Shown piece by piece: positions 26,501 through 34,342 of a DNA stretch of 64,000 bases; position 1 is the first letter of the stretch, and each line of letters begins with the position of its first letter. Both the position numbers and the translations under genes were made by a program. Below the pieces are notes generated by a model. The model made no database searches, was not told the origin of the DNA, and saw nothing but the letters and a program-made list of their open reading frames with translations. The stretch is from Rhizobium rhizogenes. GTDB taxonomy: Bacteria; Pseudomonadota; Alphaproteobacteria; Rhizobiales; Rhizobiaceae. The stretch lies in the NCBI RefSeq assembly GCF_002005205.3, contig NZ_CP019701.2, forward strand, positions 1,736,001 to 1,800,000. The letters are read 5' to 3'.

Positions 26501-26737
26501 TCAGCGCCGCCTTGGTTTCTCCAAGACGTCGATATCACCGGCCGCGTCCTCAAGCCGTCTCAGGATTGCGGCATGTGCATCCTTGAGCCCCTGATTATAG
26601 AAAACATATCCGACCTCTTCGGCCAGAAATTCCACGAATATCTCAGCCTGCAGAAGACCAATTTCGGTTTCGGTCTCCCGGGCGAGGTAATCCCTTATCC
26701 GTGCGGCCAGCGCGGCCTTTTCCTGCTTTTCCAGCAT
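26501..26737 (-). CDS. DUF2164-family small protein
   Basis: This 78-residue protein contains RIRDYLARETETEIGLLQAEIFVEFLAEEVGYVFYNQGLKDA, which I recognise as DUF2164. It is a compact helical family with no known function, widespread in proteobacteria and in some firmicutes. The ribosome binding site GGAAG precedes ATG 26737. The Arg/Lys-rich end (LEKPRRR) is typical of the rest of the protein. It is convergent with pncA and divergent from azlC. Confidence 0.85.
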   Translation of the reverse strand: MLEKQEKAALAARIRDYLARETETEIGLLQAEIFVEFLAEEVGYVFYNQGLKDAHAAILRRLEDAAGDIDVLEKPRRR

Positions 26738-26780
26738 CTGTCTTCCATGATCCGATTTCAGGCACGAAATATCGCGCGGG

Positions 26781-26793
26781 CGTTACCGTAACG
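26781..26793. promoter_or_regulatory. Short palindrome in the azlC leader
   Basis: CGTTAC-C-GTAACG is a 6-bp-arm palindrome about 90 bp upstream of azlC and in the gap between azlC and the DUF2164 gene. It could be an operator for azlCD. Lrp-type control of azl genes is known elsewhere, but the sequence here is not a recognised Lrp site. Confidence 0.35.
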
Positions 26794-26885
26794 GAAGCTT
26801 CAAGGGAATCAATCGATCCATTCATGCAATTCGTTTGCCAGCCGGCCGGGACGGCGATAGAGCGGCGGCAAGGAGTTTCCAGAGA

Positions 26886-27605
26886 ATGTTCAATAAAGAT
26901 TTTCGCGAGGGACTGCGGACCGGTTTCCCGATCGCCCTTTCCGCCGCCCCCTTTGGCGCGCTGTTCGGCGCGGTTGCAGTCGATAACGGCCTGAGCGTCA
27001 CCGAAGCCACGATCATGAGCGGCACCGTCTATGCCGGCGCAAGCCAGCTTGTCGGCATCGAACTGTTTGGCCAGAAGGTCGCCCCATGGCTGATCGTTCT
27101 TTCCGTCTTCGCCGTCAATTTCCGCCATATCCTTTATTCAGCAGCCATTGCCCGAATGATCTCCGGCTGGTCGCTGATGCAGAAAGCTGCCGGCTTCTTT
27201 GTGCTGGTGGATCCGCAATTCGCCGAATCGGTCCGCAAATACGAGAACACCGGTACGGTCGGCTTTTCCTGGTATATGGGCTTTGCCGCGCCGGTCTATG
27301 TGCTGTGGCTGGCCATGACCATTCTCGGCGCCTCGCTCGGCAACCTCGTCGGCGATCCGAAGGCCATCGGCCTCGATGTGCTTTTGCCGATCTATTTCAT
27401 GGGCATGGTCCTGAGCTTCCGCCAGCGGGAGAATTTCTACCCCGTGATGCTGGCAAGCGCAGCCGGCGCGACGGTCGCCTATCATTTCGTCGGCTCGCCC
27501 TGGCATGTCAGCCTCGGCGCGATTGCCGGCATTCTCGTTGCCGTCCTTTATCCGCCCAAACCCAACGGCGGGGCCAATCCTGAAAACAGGGTGGAAACGC
27601 CATGA
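26886..27605 (+). CDS. azlC: AzlC-family branched-chain amino acid exporter, large subunit
   Basis: This 239-residue membrane protein begins MFNKDFREGLRTGFPIALSAAPFGALFGAVAVDNGLS, the AzlC signature. It continues with SGTVYAGASQLVGIELFG and VNFRHILYSAAIARMI. Five to six helices are apparent. With AzlD it exports branched-chain amino acids and analogues such as 4-azaleucine. The stop overlaps the azlD start (ATGA). ATG 26886 is chosen over an upstream frame to 26835. Confidence 0.93.
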   Translation: MFNKDFREGLRTGFPIALSAAPFGALFGAVAVDNGLSVTEATIMSGTVYAGASQLVGIELFGQKVAPWLIVLSVFAVNFRHILYSAAIARMISGWSLMQKAAGFFVLVDPQFAESVRKYENTGTVGFSWYMGFAAPVYVLWLAMTILGASLGNLVGDPKAIGLDVLLPIYFMGMVLSFRQRENFYPVMLASAAGATVAYHFVGSPWHVSLGAIAGILVAVLYPPKPNGGANPENRVETP

Positions 27606-27916
27606 GCGACATGCTCCATACCGACACGATGATCCTGATCGCGCTCGCCGCCATCGCCACCTATCTCACCCGCATCGGCGGTTATGTGCTGATGACGCGG
27701 ATGAAATCCATCCCGCCGCGCATGGAAGCCGGCCTGAACGCCGTGCCCGTTGCGGTTCTGACCACGCTTGTCGCACCCGCCTTTTTCGAAGGCGGATACG
27801 AGGTGAAGATCGGCATGGTGGCAGCCCTTCTGGTCTGCCTGCGGTTTCCCGGCCTGACGATGCTGGCAATCGGCTGGGCCGTCGTCATCGCCATCAGGCA
27901 TTTCGGGCTGCTTTAA
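27602..27916 (+). CDS. azlD: AzlD-domain branched-chain amino acid exporter, small subunit
   Basis: This 104-residue protein has three to four hydrophobic helices (MILIALAAIATYLTRIGGYVL; AVLTTLVAPAFFEGGY; MLAIGWAVVIAIRHFGLL). The TYLTRIGGY motif is typical of AzlD. It overlaps azlC by 4 bp and its partner is clear from context. Its end overlaps the convergent aminopeptidase gene by 4 bp. Confidence 0.93.
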   Translation: MSDMLHTDTMILIALAAIATYLTRIGGYVLMTRMKSIPPRMEAGLNAVPVAVLTTLVAPAFFEGGYEVKIGMVAALLVCLRFPGLTMLAIGWAVVIAIRHFGLL

Positions 27917-29754
27917 GCGATCCTCTCCAGTGGCCTGGTCGCGGCAACAAGCCATGCTTTCACCTCTTCATCGGTGATCAACGGAGAGAGCTTTTCCAGA
28001 ACGTCGGCATGGTAGGCGTTCAGCCAGTCGAGTTCCTCGTCGGTCAGGAGCGACACGACGACAAGCTTGTTGTCGATGGGGCACCAGGTCAGCGTCTCGA
28101 AGGAGAACATTGGCTGGTCGCCGCCGGCCACCTCCTGCGCATCACGCACATAGATCAGGTTCTCGATACGGATGCCGAAAGCACCGGGACGGTAGTAACC
28201 CGGCTCGTTCGACAGGATCATGCCCGGCAGCAGCTCCTGCGTCGAAAGCCTTGCGATACGCTGCGGTCCCTCATGCACCGAAAGATAGGAACCGACACCG
28301 TGGCCGGTGCCATGGGCATAGTCGGCGCCGGCCTTCCACAGCGCGATGCGCGCCAGGGGATCGAGGTCGCAACCGCGCGTTCCCTTCGGAAACCGTGCGG
28401 TGCTGATGCCGATCACCCCCTTCAGCACCAGCGTGAAGAAACGCTTCTGCTCTTCCGGCACCGTGCCGATTGCGACGGTACGGGTGATGTCAGTAGTACC
28501 ATTGACATATTGCGCGCCGGAATCGACGAGGAACATCTCGCCATCGGCAAGTGTGCGATCCGTGTCGGTGGTGACGCGGTAGTGGATGATGGCGGCATGT
28601 TCGCCAGCGCCGGAAATCGTGTCGAAAGACACATCCTTCAGCGGGTTCTGCATCGCCTGCCCCACTCTGGCCCGCGCTGCCTCCAGCGCTTTGACCGCAG
28701 CGATTTCGGTAACGCTGCCCGGCTGCTGGCGATCCAGCCAGCTCAGATATTCGACCATGGCCGCGCCATCCTGCACGTGCGCTGCGGCCGAACCGGCAAG
28801 CTCCGCCCTGTTCTTGCAGGCGCGCGGCAGGCGGACCGGATCGGCCGCTTCGACCAATGTACCGCCCGCCGCCGCGATTGCGCCCGTCAACGCCACCGGC
28901 GTCAGATCGGCATCGACCATGATCCGGCCCTTGGCGCTGGCAATCGCATGCAGGCGGTCCGCAATCTTCGATGGCGCCAGTTGCGTCGCCAGTTGCGCCA
29001 GATAGGCCTCGGCCTCGATGCCGGTCTTGCGTTTGTCGAGAAAAATATCCGCCCTGCCGTCGGCATAGATGATGGCGCGGGCAAGCGGATGCGGTGTATG
29101 CGGCACGTCATTGCCACGAATATTGAAAATCCAGGCAATGGAGGACGGATCGGCAACCAGCAGGGCATCCGCGCCCTTTGCCGAAACCGTCTCCGCCAGC
29201 AGCGCGATCTTTTCCTTCGCGAGTACCCCGGTAAAGGCTTCCGGCTGAATGACGACAGGTTCCAGCGGCTCGGACGGACGATCCTGCCACAGGGCGTCGA
29301 GCGGATTGCGTTCCAGCAGGACAACGGAGCCACCCTTGCCTGCCAGTGCCTTTTCCAGACGCTTCAGTTCCGCGCCGGTATGCAGCCACGGATCGACACC
29401 GAGCCGGAAGCCCTGCGTGGCATGTTCGGACAGCCAGACAGGCGGCGGCGCGCCCACGAGATCACCGCCGGTAAACACGGACTGATCGACCTGGGATTTG
29501 AGTTGCGTCGTATATCGGCCGTCGACAAACACCACCGTTTGCGCGCGTGTCACCAGCGCAACACCGGCAGAACCGGTGAACCCCGTCAGCCACGACAGGC
29601 GTTCGGCACATTCCGGCACATATTCTCCCTGATATTCATCGGCCCGCGGCACCAGAAAACCGTCAATGCCGAGGGCGTCGAAACCGGCGCGCAGCGCCTC
29701 GACACGGGCCTTGCCAAATTGCGGCGCGGATTTGTTTTCGAAGGTCTGGAACAT
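27913..29754 (-). CDS. M24-family Xaa-Pro aminopeptidase
   Basis: This 613-residue protein from ATG 29754 has the three-part layout of large aminopeptidases P. It has two creatinase-like N-terminal domains (about 1-320) and a pita-bread catalytic domain (about 320-545). The metal ligands are Asp in LVDSGAQY, Asp in GTTDITRTVAIG, His in GHGVGSYLSVHEGPQ, and Glu in NEPGYY and RIENL. The C-terminal extension (about 545-613) is typical of the family. It removes N-terminal residues preceding proline. The upstream frame to 29832 is excluded because MFQTFENKSAPQFG is the usual start. It is convergent with azlD. Confidence 0.93.
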   Translation of the reverse strand: MFQTFENKSAPQFGKARVEALRAGFDALGIDGFLVPRADEYQGEYVPECAERLSWLTGFTGSAGVALVTRAQTVVFVDGRYTTQLKSQVDQSVFTGGDLVGAPPPVWLSEHATQGFRLGVDPWLHTGAELKRLEKALAGKGGSVVLLERNPLDALWQDRPSEPLEPVVIQPEAFTGVLAKEKIALLAETVSAKGADALLVADPSSIAWIFNIRGNDVPHTPHPLARAIIYADGRADIFLDKRKTGIEAEAYLAQLATQLAPSKIADRLHAIASAKGRIMVDADLTPVALTGAIAAAGGTLVEAADPVRLPRACKNRAELAGSAAAHVQDGAAMVEYLSWLDRQQPGSVTEIAAVKALEAARARVGQAMQNPLKDVSFDTISGAGEHAAIIHYRVTTDTDRTLADGEMFLVDSGAQYVNGTTDITRTVAIGTVPEEQKRFFTLVLKGVIGISTARFPKGTRGCDLDPLARIALWKAGADYAHGTGHGVGSYLSVHEGPQRIARLSTQELLPGMILSNEPGYYRPGAFGIRIENLIYVRDAQEVAGGDQPMFSFETLTWCPIDNKLVVVSLLTDEELDWLNAYHADVLEKLSPLITDEEVKAWLVAATRPLERIA

Positions 29755-30047
29755 GGGCGTCTTTCGGGAACTGTCATGAGAAAAGCGGTTCTGTCGCGCC
29801 GTCAAATCATTGGCGCGCATCGACAATGCCATGCAGGCAAACCCCGTTTCAAGCCATATATGACAGCCCCGGTTTCGACGATAAATTGTGCATAATTCGC
29901 AAAATAAGTAATACTGAATGCGATATGATATGCGAAAAACGCATATCTACCGTGAGATATCCTCTCTAACCAAACAAAAACACATCGCTTATATCTGGAT
30001 CAACACAGCGAGAGAGACGCTCTCCTGGCAAAAAGGGATTTGAAGCA
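29755..30047. other. AT-rich intergenic region between aminopeptidase and DUF1127 genes
   Basis: This 293-bp region is clearly lower in GC than its surroundings. It contains the inverted repeat 29927-29947 and many TAT/ATA steps, consistent with promoters for both divergent genes. Confidence 0.5.
29927..29947. promoter_or_regulatory. Inverted repeat in the DUF1127 promoter region
   Basis: GATATGCG and CGCATATC are perfect 8-bp arms around AAAAA. The repeat is 101 bp upstream of the DUF1127 start, in AT-rich DNA. It looks like a regulator site; the regulator is unknown. Confidence 0.5.
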
Positions 30048-30221
30048 ATGGCAAAATCTTTCCTCCGCACCGCCTTCGATCGTGTTGTTGAAGCACGCGA
30101 GCGTCAGGTCAGCCGCCACGTCAACGCAGCGCTTTTGAACCTTGACGACAAGTCGCTCGAAGCGCTGGGCATGAACCGCGCCGATCTGCGTCGCAAGGCA
30201 AAGTCCAGCTACGTATTCTGA
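30048..30221 (+). CDS. DUF1127-family small protein
   Basis: This 57-residue protein (MAKSFLRTAFDRVVEARERQ ...) has the DUF1127 pattern, where an aromatic/Arg helix is followed by LLNLDDKSLEALGMNRADL. DUF1127 (YjiS-like) proteins in Agrobacterium and Rhodobacter are small Arg-rich proteins linked to RNA turnover, phosphate and stress regulation. It is basic and soluble. A strong terminator follows at 30316-30344 and an inverted repeat lies upstream, so it is a single-gene unit. Its codon use matches an expressed gene. Confidence 0.85.
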   Translation: MAKSFLRTAFDRVVEARERQVSRHVNAALLNLDDKSLEALGMNRADLRRKAKSSYVF

Positions 30222-30315
30222 TCACGTCAGGCGCGGCGATCCTCCCTCCACCGCGTCTGAACAGGAATACGTCGACCCGCTTGAGCAAGCTCCTCCCATA
30301 TGCTCGCGGGTTCCA

Positions 30316-30344
30316 GGCGGCGCGAAAGCGCCGCCTTTTCTTTT
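30316..30344 (+). terminator. Rho-independent terminator after the DUF1127 gene
   Basis: GGCGGCGC and GCGCCGCC form an 8-bp stem with a GAAA tetraloop (30316-30335), followed by TTTTCTTTT. This is a textbook intrinsic terminator 95 bp past the stop codon. Confidence 0.92.
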
Positions 30345-30369
30345 GCCTGAAAGCAATGTCGAAAGAGCG

Positions 30370-31248
30370 TCAGTCTTTGCGCAGATGCAGCGTCACCCAG
30401 CCGTTGCGCCAGATGGTGCGGATATGGGAAAGCCGCGCGCCATTATAAGCGGCGAGAACCTTCCAGCGCTGTGACGCAAGAATGCCCGACAGAATGACGG
30501 TGCCGCCGGGCGCCAGATGCGTGACAAGCTGCGGCGCCATCTTGATCAGCGGCCGCGCCAGAATATTGGCGATGATGAGATCGAATGGACCATGCTTGCG
30601 GAAAGCATCGGAGTGAAAACCGGGTGCGGTTTCCAGCGCCATTCCAGACACGATGCCATTCAGCCGCACATTTTCCTTGGCCACCTTGACGGCAATGGGG
30701 TCGATATCCGTCGCCAGTACGGGAATGGGGCGCATCTTGCGCACGGCAATCGCCAGCACGCCGCTGCCGGTGCCGAGATCGAGCGCGTTACGCACCGTCC
30801 GTGCCCGCAGAACATCCTCGATCATTTCAAGGCAACCCGCCGTCGTGCCGTGATGGCCGGTGCCGAAGGCCTGCCCCGCCTCGATCTCGATGGCCAGATC
30901 GTGCGGCTGCACCTTGTCGCGATCATGCGCGCCATGAACGATGAACCGCCCTGCCCTGACCGGCTTCAGCCCCTCGAGCGACTTGGCGATCCAGTCGACA
31001 TCGGGAACGATCTCCTTTTCGATGACGAGACCGGGAAATGCAGGCGCAAGCAAAGCGCCGACACGCTCGCGGAACTCATCCTCCTGCTCGGCCATCAAAT
31101 AGACGGAGGCTTCCCAGATGTCGCGCTTCTCATCCACCTCGGTCGTGGCGATCGCAACATCCTCCTCGCCGAAATAATCCGACATGAGATCGAGGATTTC
31201 GCCGGCCTTGATTTCGGTCGTGGTGACGTAAAGTCGGATTTCGCTCAC
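30370..31248 (-). CDS. prmA: Ribosomal protein L11 methyltransferase
   Basis: From GTG 31248 the protein is 292 residues and begins SEIRLYVTTTEIKAGEILDLMS, the PrmA N-terminal domain. The SAM-binding Rossmann domain follows with ALDLGTGSGVLAIAVRKM and DIDPIAVKVAKENVRLNG. FDLIIANILARPLIKMAPQL is the NPPL-like family motif (NILA). It trimethylates L11 in the cytosol. A TTG start at 31296 would add 16 unconserved residues, so GTG is preferred, although its ribosome binding site is weak. It lies 93 bp downstream of the Sco-like gene in the same direction. Confidence 0.93.
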   Translation of the reverse strand: MSEIRLYVTTTEIKAGEILDLMSDYFGEEDVAIATTEVDEKRDIWEASVYLMAEQEDEFRERVGALLAPAFPGLVIEKEIVPDVDWIAKSLEGLKPVRAGRFIVHGAHDRDKVQPHDLAIEIEAGQAFGTGHHGTTAGCLEMIEDVLRARTVRNALDLGTGSGVLAIAVRKMRPIPVLATDIDPIAVKVAKENVRLNGIVSGMALETAPGFHSDAFRKHGPFDLIIANILARPLIKMAPQLVTHLAPGGTVILSGILASQRWKVLAAYNGARLSHIRTIWRNGWVTLHLRKD

Positions 31249-31341
31249 GGCGGGCTGCTTTCTCTGGCTGAGGTTGTTGTCTTGCCTTTGCCACAAAAGC
31301 TGCGCCAGTCCAATAAGCCTGACGCAATTATGCCGGCTCTA

Positions 31342-31941
31342 TCAGCCCTTCAGAAGATTCTGGAGCTTCTGCTCGGCAACTTCAGGGTTTTCGCCATAAG
31401 CAATGGTGCCTGAGAAACGGCCCTTGGCATCAAGCAGGATGACGGACGCGGTATGATCCATGGTGTAATCGCCATTCGGATCCTTCTCATCCACCGGCAC
31501 CTTCTTGGCATAGATGCGATAGCCTTTCAGCGTCTCGGCAATCTTGTCGGCCGGACCGGTAATGCCGGTAATCCGCTTTGAAACGTTGGAAACATATTGC
31601 TGCATGATCTCGGGCGTATCACGCTCTGGATCGACGGACACGAAATAGGCCTGCATCTTGTCGCCGGCCGGGTCCACCTTTTCCATCCAGCCGTTCAGCT
31701 CGAACAATGTCGTCGGGCAGACTTCCGGGCAATGGGTGAAACCAAAGAACAAGGCCGTCGGTTTGCCCTGAAACGCCTTTTCGGTAATCGGCTGGCCGTT
31801 TTGCGCCGTCAGTTCGAACGGCACGCCATAGGCCGTTTCCACCATCTGCTCACGGGTTTTCGTCATCTCGATCGTCAGCCAGCTGACGACACCGGCGAGA
31901 ACGACCACTACGGCCCACAATACGATGCGAATATTTCTCAT
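31342..31941 (-). CDS. Sco1/SenC-family copper chaperone
   Basis: This 199-residue protein has a hydrophobic N-terminal anchor (RIVLWAVVVVLAGVVSWLTI) and a thioredoxin-like domain. It carries the CxxxC copper motif at Cys71 and Cys75 (THCPEVCPT) and the third ligand His163 (TMDHTASVIL). Sco proteins deliver copper to the CuA site of cytochrome c oxidase and act in the periplasm. No oxidase gene is adjacent. It is followed by prmA in the same direction. Confidence 0.93.
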   Translation of the reverse strand: MRNIRIVLWAVVVVLAGVVSWLTIEMTKTREQMVETAYGVPFELTAQNGQPITEKAFQGKPTALFFGFTHCPEVCPTTLFELNGWMEKVDPAGDKMQAYFVSVDPERDTPEIMQQYVSNVSKRITGITGPADKIAETLKGYRIYAKKVPVDEKDPNGDYTMDHTASVILLDAKGRFSGTIAYGENPEVAEQKLQNLLKG

Positions 31942-32082
31942 TGTCCAATCCTACCCCGAAAGCCTGCAGCATATCGCAGGCCTTGGCAGACTGATAACGA
32001 ACGGCGACGGCGACGGCAAATCAACTGGCCGTATTTGCGGGAACCGCGCTGATTTGTCACAAAGCGCAGACGGCCCAAACGA

Positions 32083-32241
32083 TCACAGACACCAGGCGAT
32101 ACCGCTCTGCACGGTGGAAAGGAAAATATCCGTGCTGTGCCGCACCCAGCCGTCAAAGGCAAGAAGCACAACGGCAAGCGAGGCCGCAGCGGCAAGACTT
32201 GCCAGAATAAACTTCAGCGGATGGGACGTGAGTGCCTTCAT
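32083..32241 (-). CDS. Small single-span membrane protein, unrecognised
   Basis: From ATG 32241, 52 residues begin MKALTSHPLKFILASLAAA, with one long hydrophobic helix (about 10-32) and then VRHSTDIFLSTVQSGIAWCL. It resembles small inner-membrane proteins but I know no family. It lies 141 bp upstream of the Sco-like gene on the same strand. The ribosome binding site is not strong. Confidence 0.5.
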   Translation of the reverse strand: MKALTSHPLKFILASLAAAASLAVVLLAFDGWVRHSTDIFLSTVQSGIAWCL

Positions 32242-32337
32242 GCTTCTGTTATAACCTGTTTGCGCAAGCGCGAAAACCGCCAAAATACTGGGCTTCGCCG
32301 ATCCGGCAGCGGCAATTGTTAGGGAAAGTTTAAAATC

Positions 32338-32367
32338 TTGCTGCGCATTATGATCGCAGCGGTTTTT
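32338..32367 (+). terminator. Hairpin with T-run in the cheW leader (attenuator candidate)
   Basis: GCTGCG (32340-32345) pairs with CGCAGC (32355-32360) around CATTATGAT, extended by G-T pairs and followed by TTTTT at 32363-32367. It lies about 100 bp before the cheW start on the same strand. With no upstream + strand gene, it would act on the cheW leader if it is real. Confidence 0.35.
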
Positions 32368-32465
32368 GAAGCCTCGACATGATGTCTCCCGGTCCATGCC
32401 GGCCACCGCATAAAGCTCAATCCTGCGCGGGCCTGTTAGAGAGCCATCAGAGGAAACCTGCCGTC

Positions 32466-32933
32466 ATGTCCAACGCCATCAAGCAATCCGGCGCATATCT
32501 CGAAATCGTTTCCTTCCATCTGAGCGATCAGGAATTCTGCATCGACATCATGGCGATCCGCGAAATTCGCGGCTGGGCGCCGGTGACCCCGATGCCGCAC
32601 ACGCCGCCTTATGTTCTCGGCCTCATCAACCTGCGCGGCGCCGTCATTCCCGTCATCGACATGGCCGGCCGCCTCGGCATGAAGATGACCGAACCGTCCG
32701 AACGCTCCGCCATCATCGTCACCGATATCGGCGGCAAGCTGGTCGGCCTGCTGGTGGAACAGGTCTCCGACATGATGACCATCCGCTCCGAAGACCTGCA
32801 GCCCGCGCCGGATATCATTCCGGAAGAACAGCGCAGCTTCTGCCGCGGCATCGTGGCGCTGGAAAAGAGCATGGTCTGCTTCCTCAACCTCGACACCGTC
32901 ATTGCGGACGAGCTGGCACGCGAAGCGGCCTGA
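32466..32933 (+). CDS. cheW: CheW-type chemotaxis coupling protein, not linked to other che genes here
   Basis: This 155-residue protein has the complete CheW fold. It contains YLEIVSFHLSDQEFCIDIMAIREI, TPMPHTPPYVLGLINLRGAVIPVIDMAGRLGM, and IVTDIGGKLVGLLVEQVSDMM, then CRGIVALEKSMVCFLNLDTV. It docks chemoreceptors to CheA in the membrane-bound signalling array. GAGGAAACC is the ribosome binding site for ATG 32466. No cheA, cheY or receptor gene is in the window, so this is the solitary cheW copy. From memory, A. tumefaciens has more than one cheW, at least one of them outside the main che operon. Confidence 0.95.
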   Translation: MSNAIKQSGAYLEIVSFHLSDQEFCIDIMAIREIRGWAPVTPMPHTPPYVLGLINLRGAVIPVIDMAGRLGMKMTEPSERSAIIVTDIGGKLVGLLVEQVSDMMTIRSEDLQPAPDIIPEEQRSFCRGIVALEKSMVCFLNLDTVIADELAREAA

Positions 32934-32997
32934 TCAGCTGAAGCCATGCAAGCTGTATGCAGAACCTTAGGGTTTGGCACCACCTGAGCGCCCCCAC

Positions 32998-33112
32998 CCC
33001 GTCACCCCGGACTTGATCCGGGGTCCAGCGCGAGCAAGTCTTTGATCGCGAAAGAGCTCCTTCACGACGCGGACGCGTCGTGGCTGGATGCCGGATCAAG
33101 TCCGGCATGACG
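32998..33112. repeat. RIME-like Rhizobiales intergenic palindromic repeat pair
   Basis: Two palindromic units, CCGGACTTGATCCGG (33007-33021) and CCGGATCAAGTCCGG (33090-33104), are oriented as inverted copies. Each is flanked by matching sequence, GTCACC before the first and ATGACG after the second. Between them is a separate perfect dyad, CACGACGC-GGAC-GCGTCGTG (33063-33082). This is the pattern of the rhizobial RIME-type intergenic mosaic element. It sits between the convergent cheW and creA-like genes, where it may also stop transcription from both sides. It is noncoding. Confidence 0.85.
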
Positions 33113-33152
33113 GATAATACATTGGAATTCCTTATCAAAATACCGGAAGAGC

Positions 33153-33644
33153 TTACGGCTTGCCCTTCTGCCACGTCACCTGCTGATTATAGAGCGGCAC
33201 CGTGGAAATCGCCATCTTGGCCGAACCGTCGGTCAGTTCCCGCGCATGCACCAGATAGATCAGCGTGTCATTGGCCTTGTCATAGACGCGGCTGACGACG
33301 AGCTTCTTCCAGACCAGCGACATGCCCTGCCGGAATACCTCTTCCCCGCCCTTCGACAGATCGATGTCGCCGATCTCGACCGGCCCCGTCTGGCTGCAGG
33401 AAATGGCGTTGTTGGAAGGGTCTTCGAACCAGTTGCCGTTCTTCAGCCGGTCGATGACGCCACGCTCGAAATAGGTAACGTGGCAGGTGACACCCTTGAT
33501 CTTGGGATCGGCGATCGCCTCGATGACGATATCATTGCCGATCCAGTCGACCCCAACTTCACCCACGACCTGCGAATGCGCCGCTGTCACCGGAAGCAAT
33601 GCCAGAAAGCCCGCAAACAAACCCGACAGAGTTTTCATCGTCAT
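33153..33644 (-). CDS. CreA-family periplasmic protein
   Basis: This 163-residue protein has a signal peptide (MKTLSGLFAGFLALLPVTAAHSQ, cleavage near AHS-QV). The CreA domain follows with WIGNDIVIEAIADPKIKGVTCHVTYFERG, then NAISCSQTG. Two Cys residues may form a disulfide. CreA family proteins are secreted and of unknown function. ATG 33644 (MTMKTL) has GGAGAAG 5 nt upstream; the extension to 33698 is not used. It is convergent with cheW. Confidence 0.92.
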   Translation of the reverse strand: MTMKTLSGLFAGFLALLPVTAAHSQVVGEVGVDWIGNDIVIEAIADPKIKGVTCHVTYFERGVIDRLKNGNWFEDPSNNAISCSQTGPVEIGDIDLSKGGEEVFRQGMSLVWKKLVVSRVYDKANDTLIYLVHARELTDGSAKMAISTVPLYNQQVTWQKGKP

Positions 33645-33690
33645 CGCATCTTCTCCGTTACGCTGCTTCAAACATAGGTGGGCGACACCA

Positions 33691-34320
33691 TTAAGCAACC
33701 CGGGAGACAGCGCGTTTTTTCATGCTGCAGGGCTGGTAGCCGCTGGAGGTGAGACGGCCGGCGACCATGCCGATCTTTTCCGGCAGATCGCGGATATGGG
33801 CGACACGCAGGGCCTTCGCCGCCGCAATCGATGCGGCAGCGCAGACAACCGCATCTTCGGCGGCATTATGGTGCACGAAGCGCAGCTGGAGATGATGGGC
33901 AATCACATTCAGCTTGTGCGATTCCAGATGTGGCCAGACATGCCGGGCAATCTTGACGCTGCACAGATAGGAAAGATCAGGATAGGATTGCCGGTATTTG
34001 TCGAAGGACGCCCGCATGACGCTGAAATCAAAGGCTGCATTATGGGCGATCATGGTGGCGCCATGGAAGTCATCAATGAACTCTTCCATCACCTCAGGAA
34101 ATTCCGGCGCATCCTCGACATCAGCAGGCCGAATTCCGTGCACGGCAATGTTGAAGGGCGAGAACCGCATGTCCTTCGGCCGGATAAGACGTTCCTCGAC
34201 ACGAACGATATTACCGTCTTCTATCCACGCAAGCCCGACGGAGCAGGCGCTGCCCCGTTCCTCATTGGCGGTCTCGAAATCGATGGCGATGGTTTTCAAG
34301 AGTGATTCCCGTTGTTTCAT
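33691..34320 (-). CDS. DNA polymerase III epsilon-like 3'-5' exonuclease
   Basis: This 209-residue protein has the DEDDh exonuclease motifs. They are TIAIDFETAN (ExoI; Asp14, Glu16), IAHNAAFDFSVM (ExoII) and HHNAAEDAVVCA (ExoIIIh, with His and Asp). It is a stand-alone exonuclease of the DnaQ superfamily, probably in DNA or RNA processing, and is not the polymerase proofreading subunit gene itself. It lies between creA-like and lysR-type genes in the same direction. The C-terminal 40 residues are basic. Confidence 0.92.
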   Translation of the reverse strand: MKQRESLLKTIAIDFETANEERGSACSVGLAWIEDGNIVRVEERLIRPKDMRFSPFNIAVHGIRPADVEDAPEFPEVMEEFIDDFHGATMIAHNAAFDFSVMRASFDKYRQSYPDLSYLCSVKIARHVWPHLESHKLNVIAHHLQLRFVHHNAAEDAVVCAAASIAAAKALRVAHIRDLPEKIGMVAGRLTSSGYQPCSMKKRAVSRVA

Positions 34321-34342
34321 TCCGGCATAGACCGGATTGGCA

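Noticed and set aside
33153..34320. Toxin-antitoxin or defence system among the creA-like and exonuclease genes
   Set aside because: The CreA protein has a signal peptide and the exonuclease is a known DnaQ-type family; there is no partner gene arrangement typical of defence.
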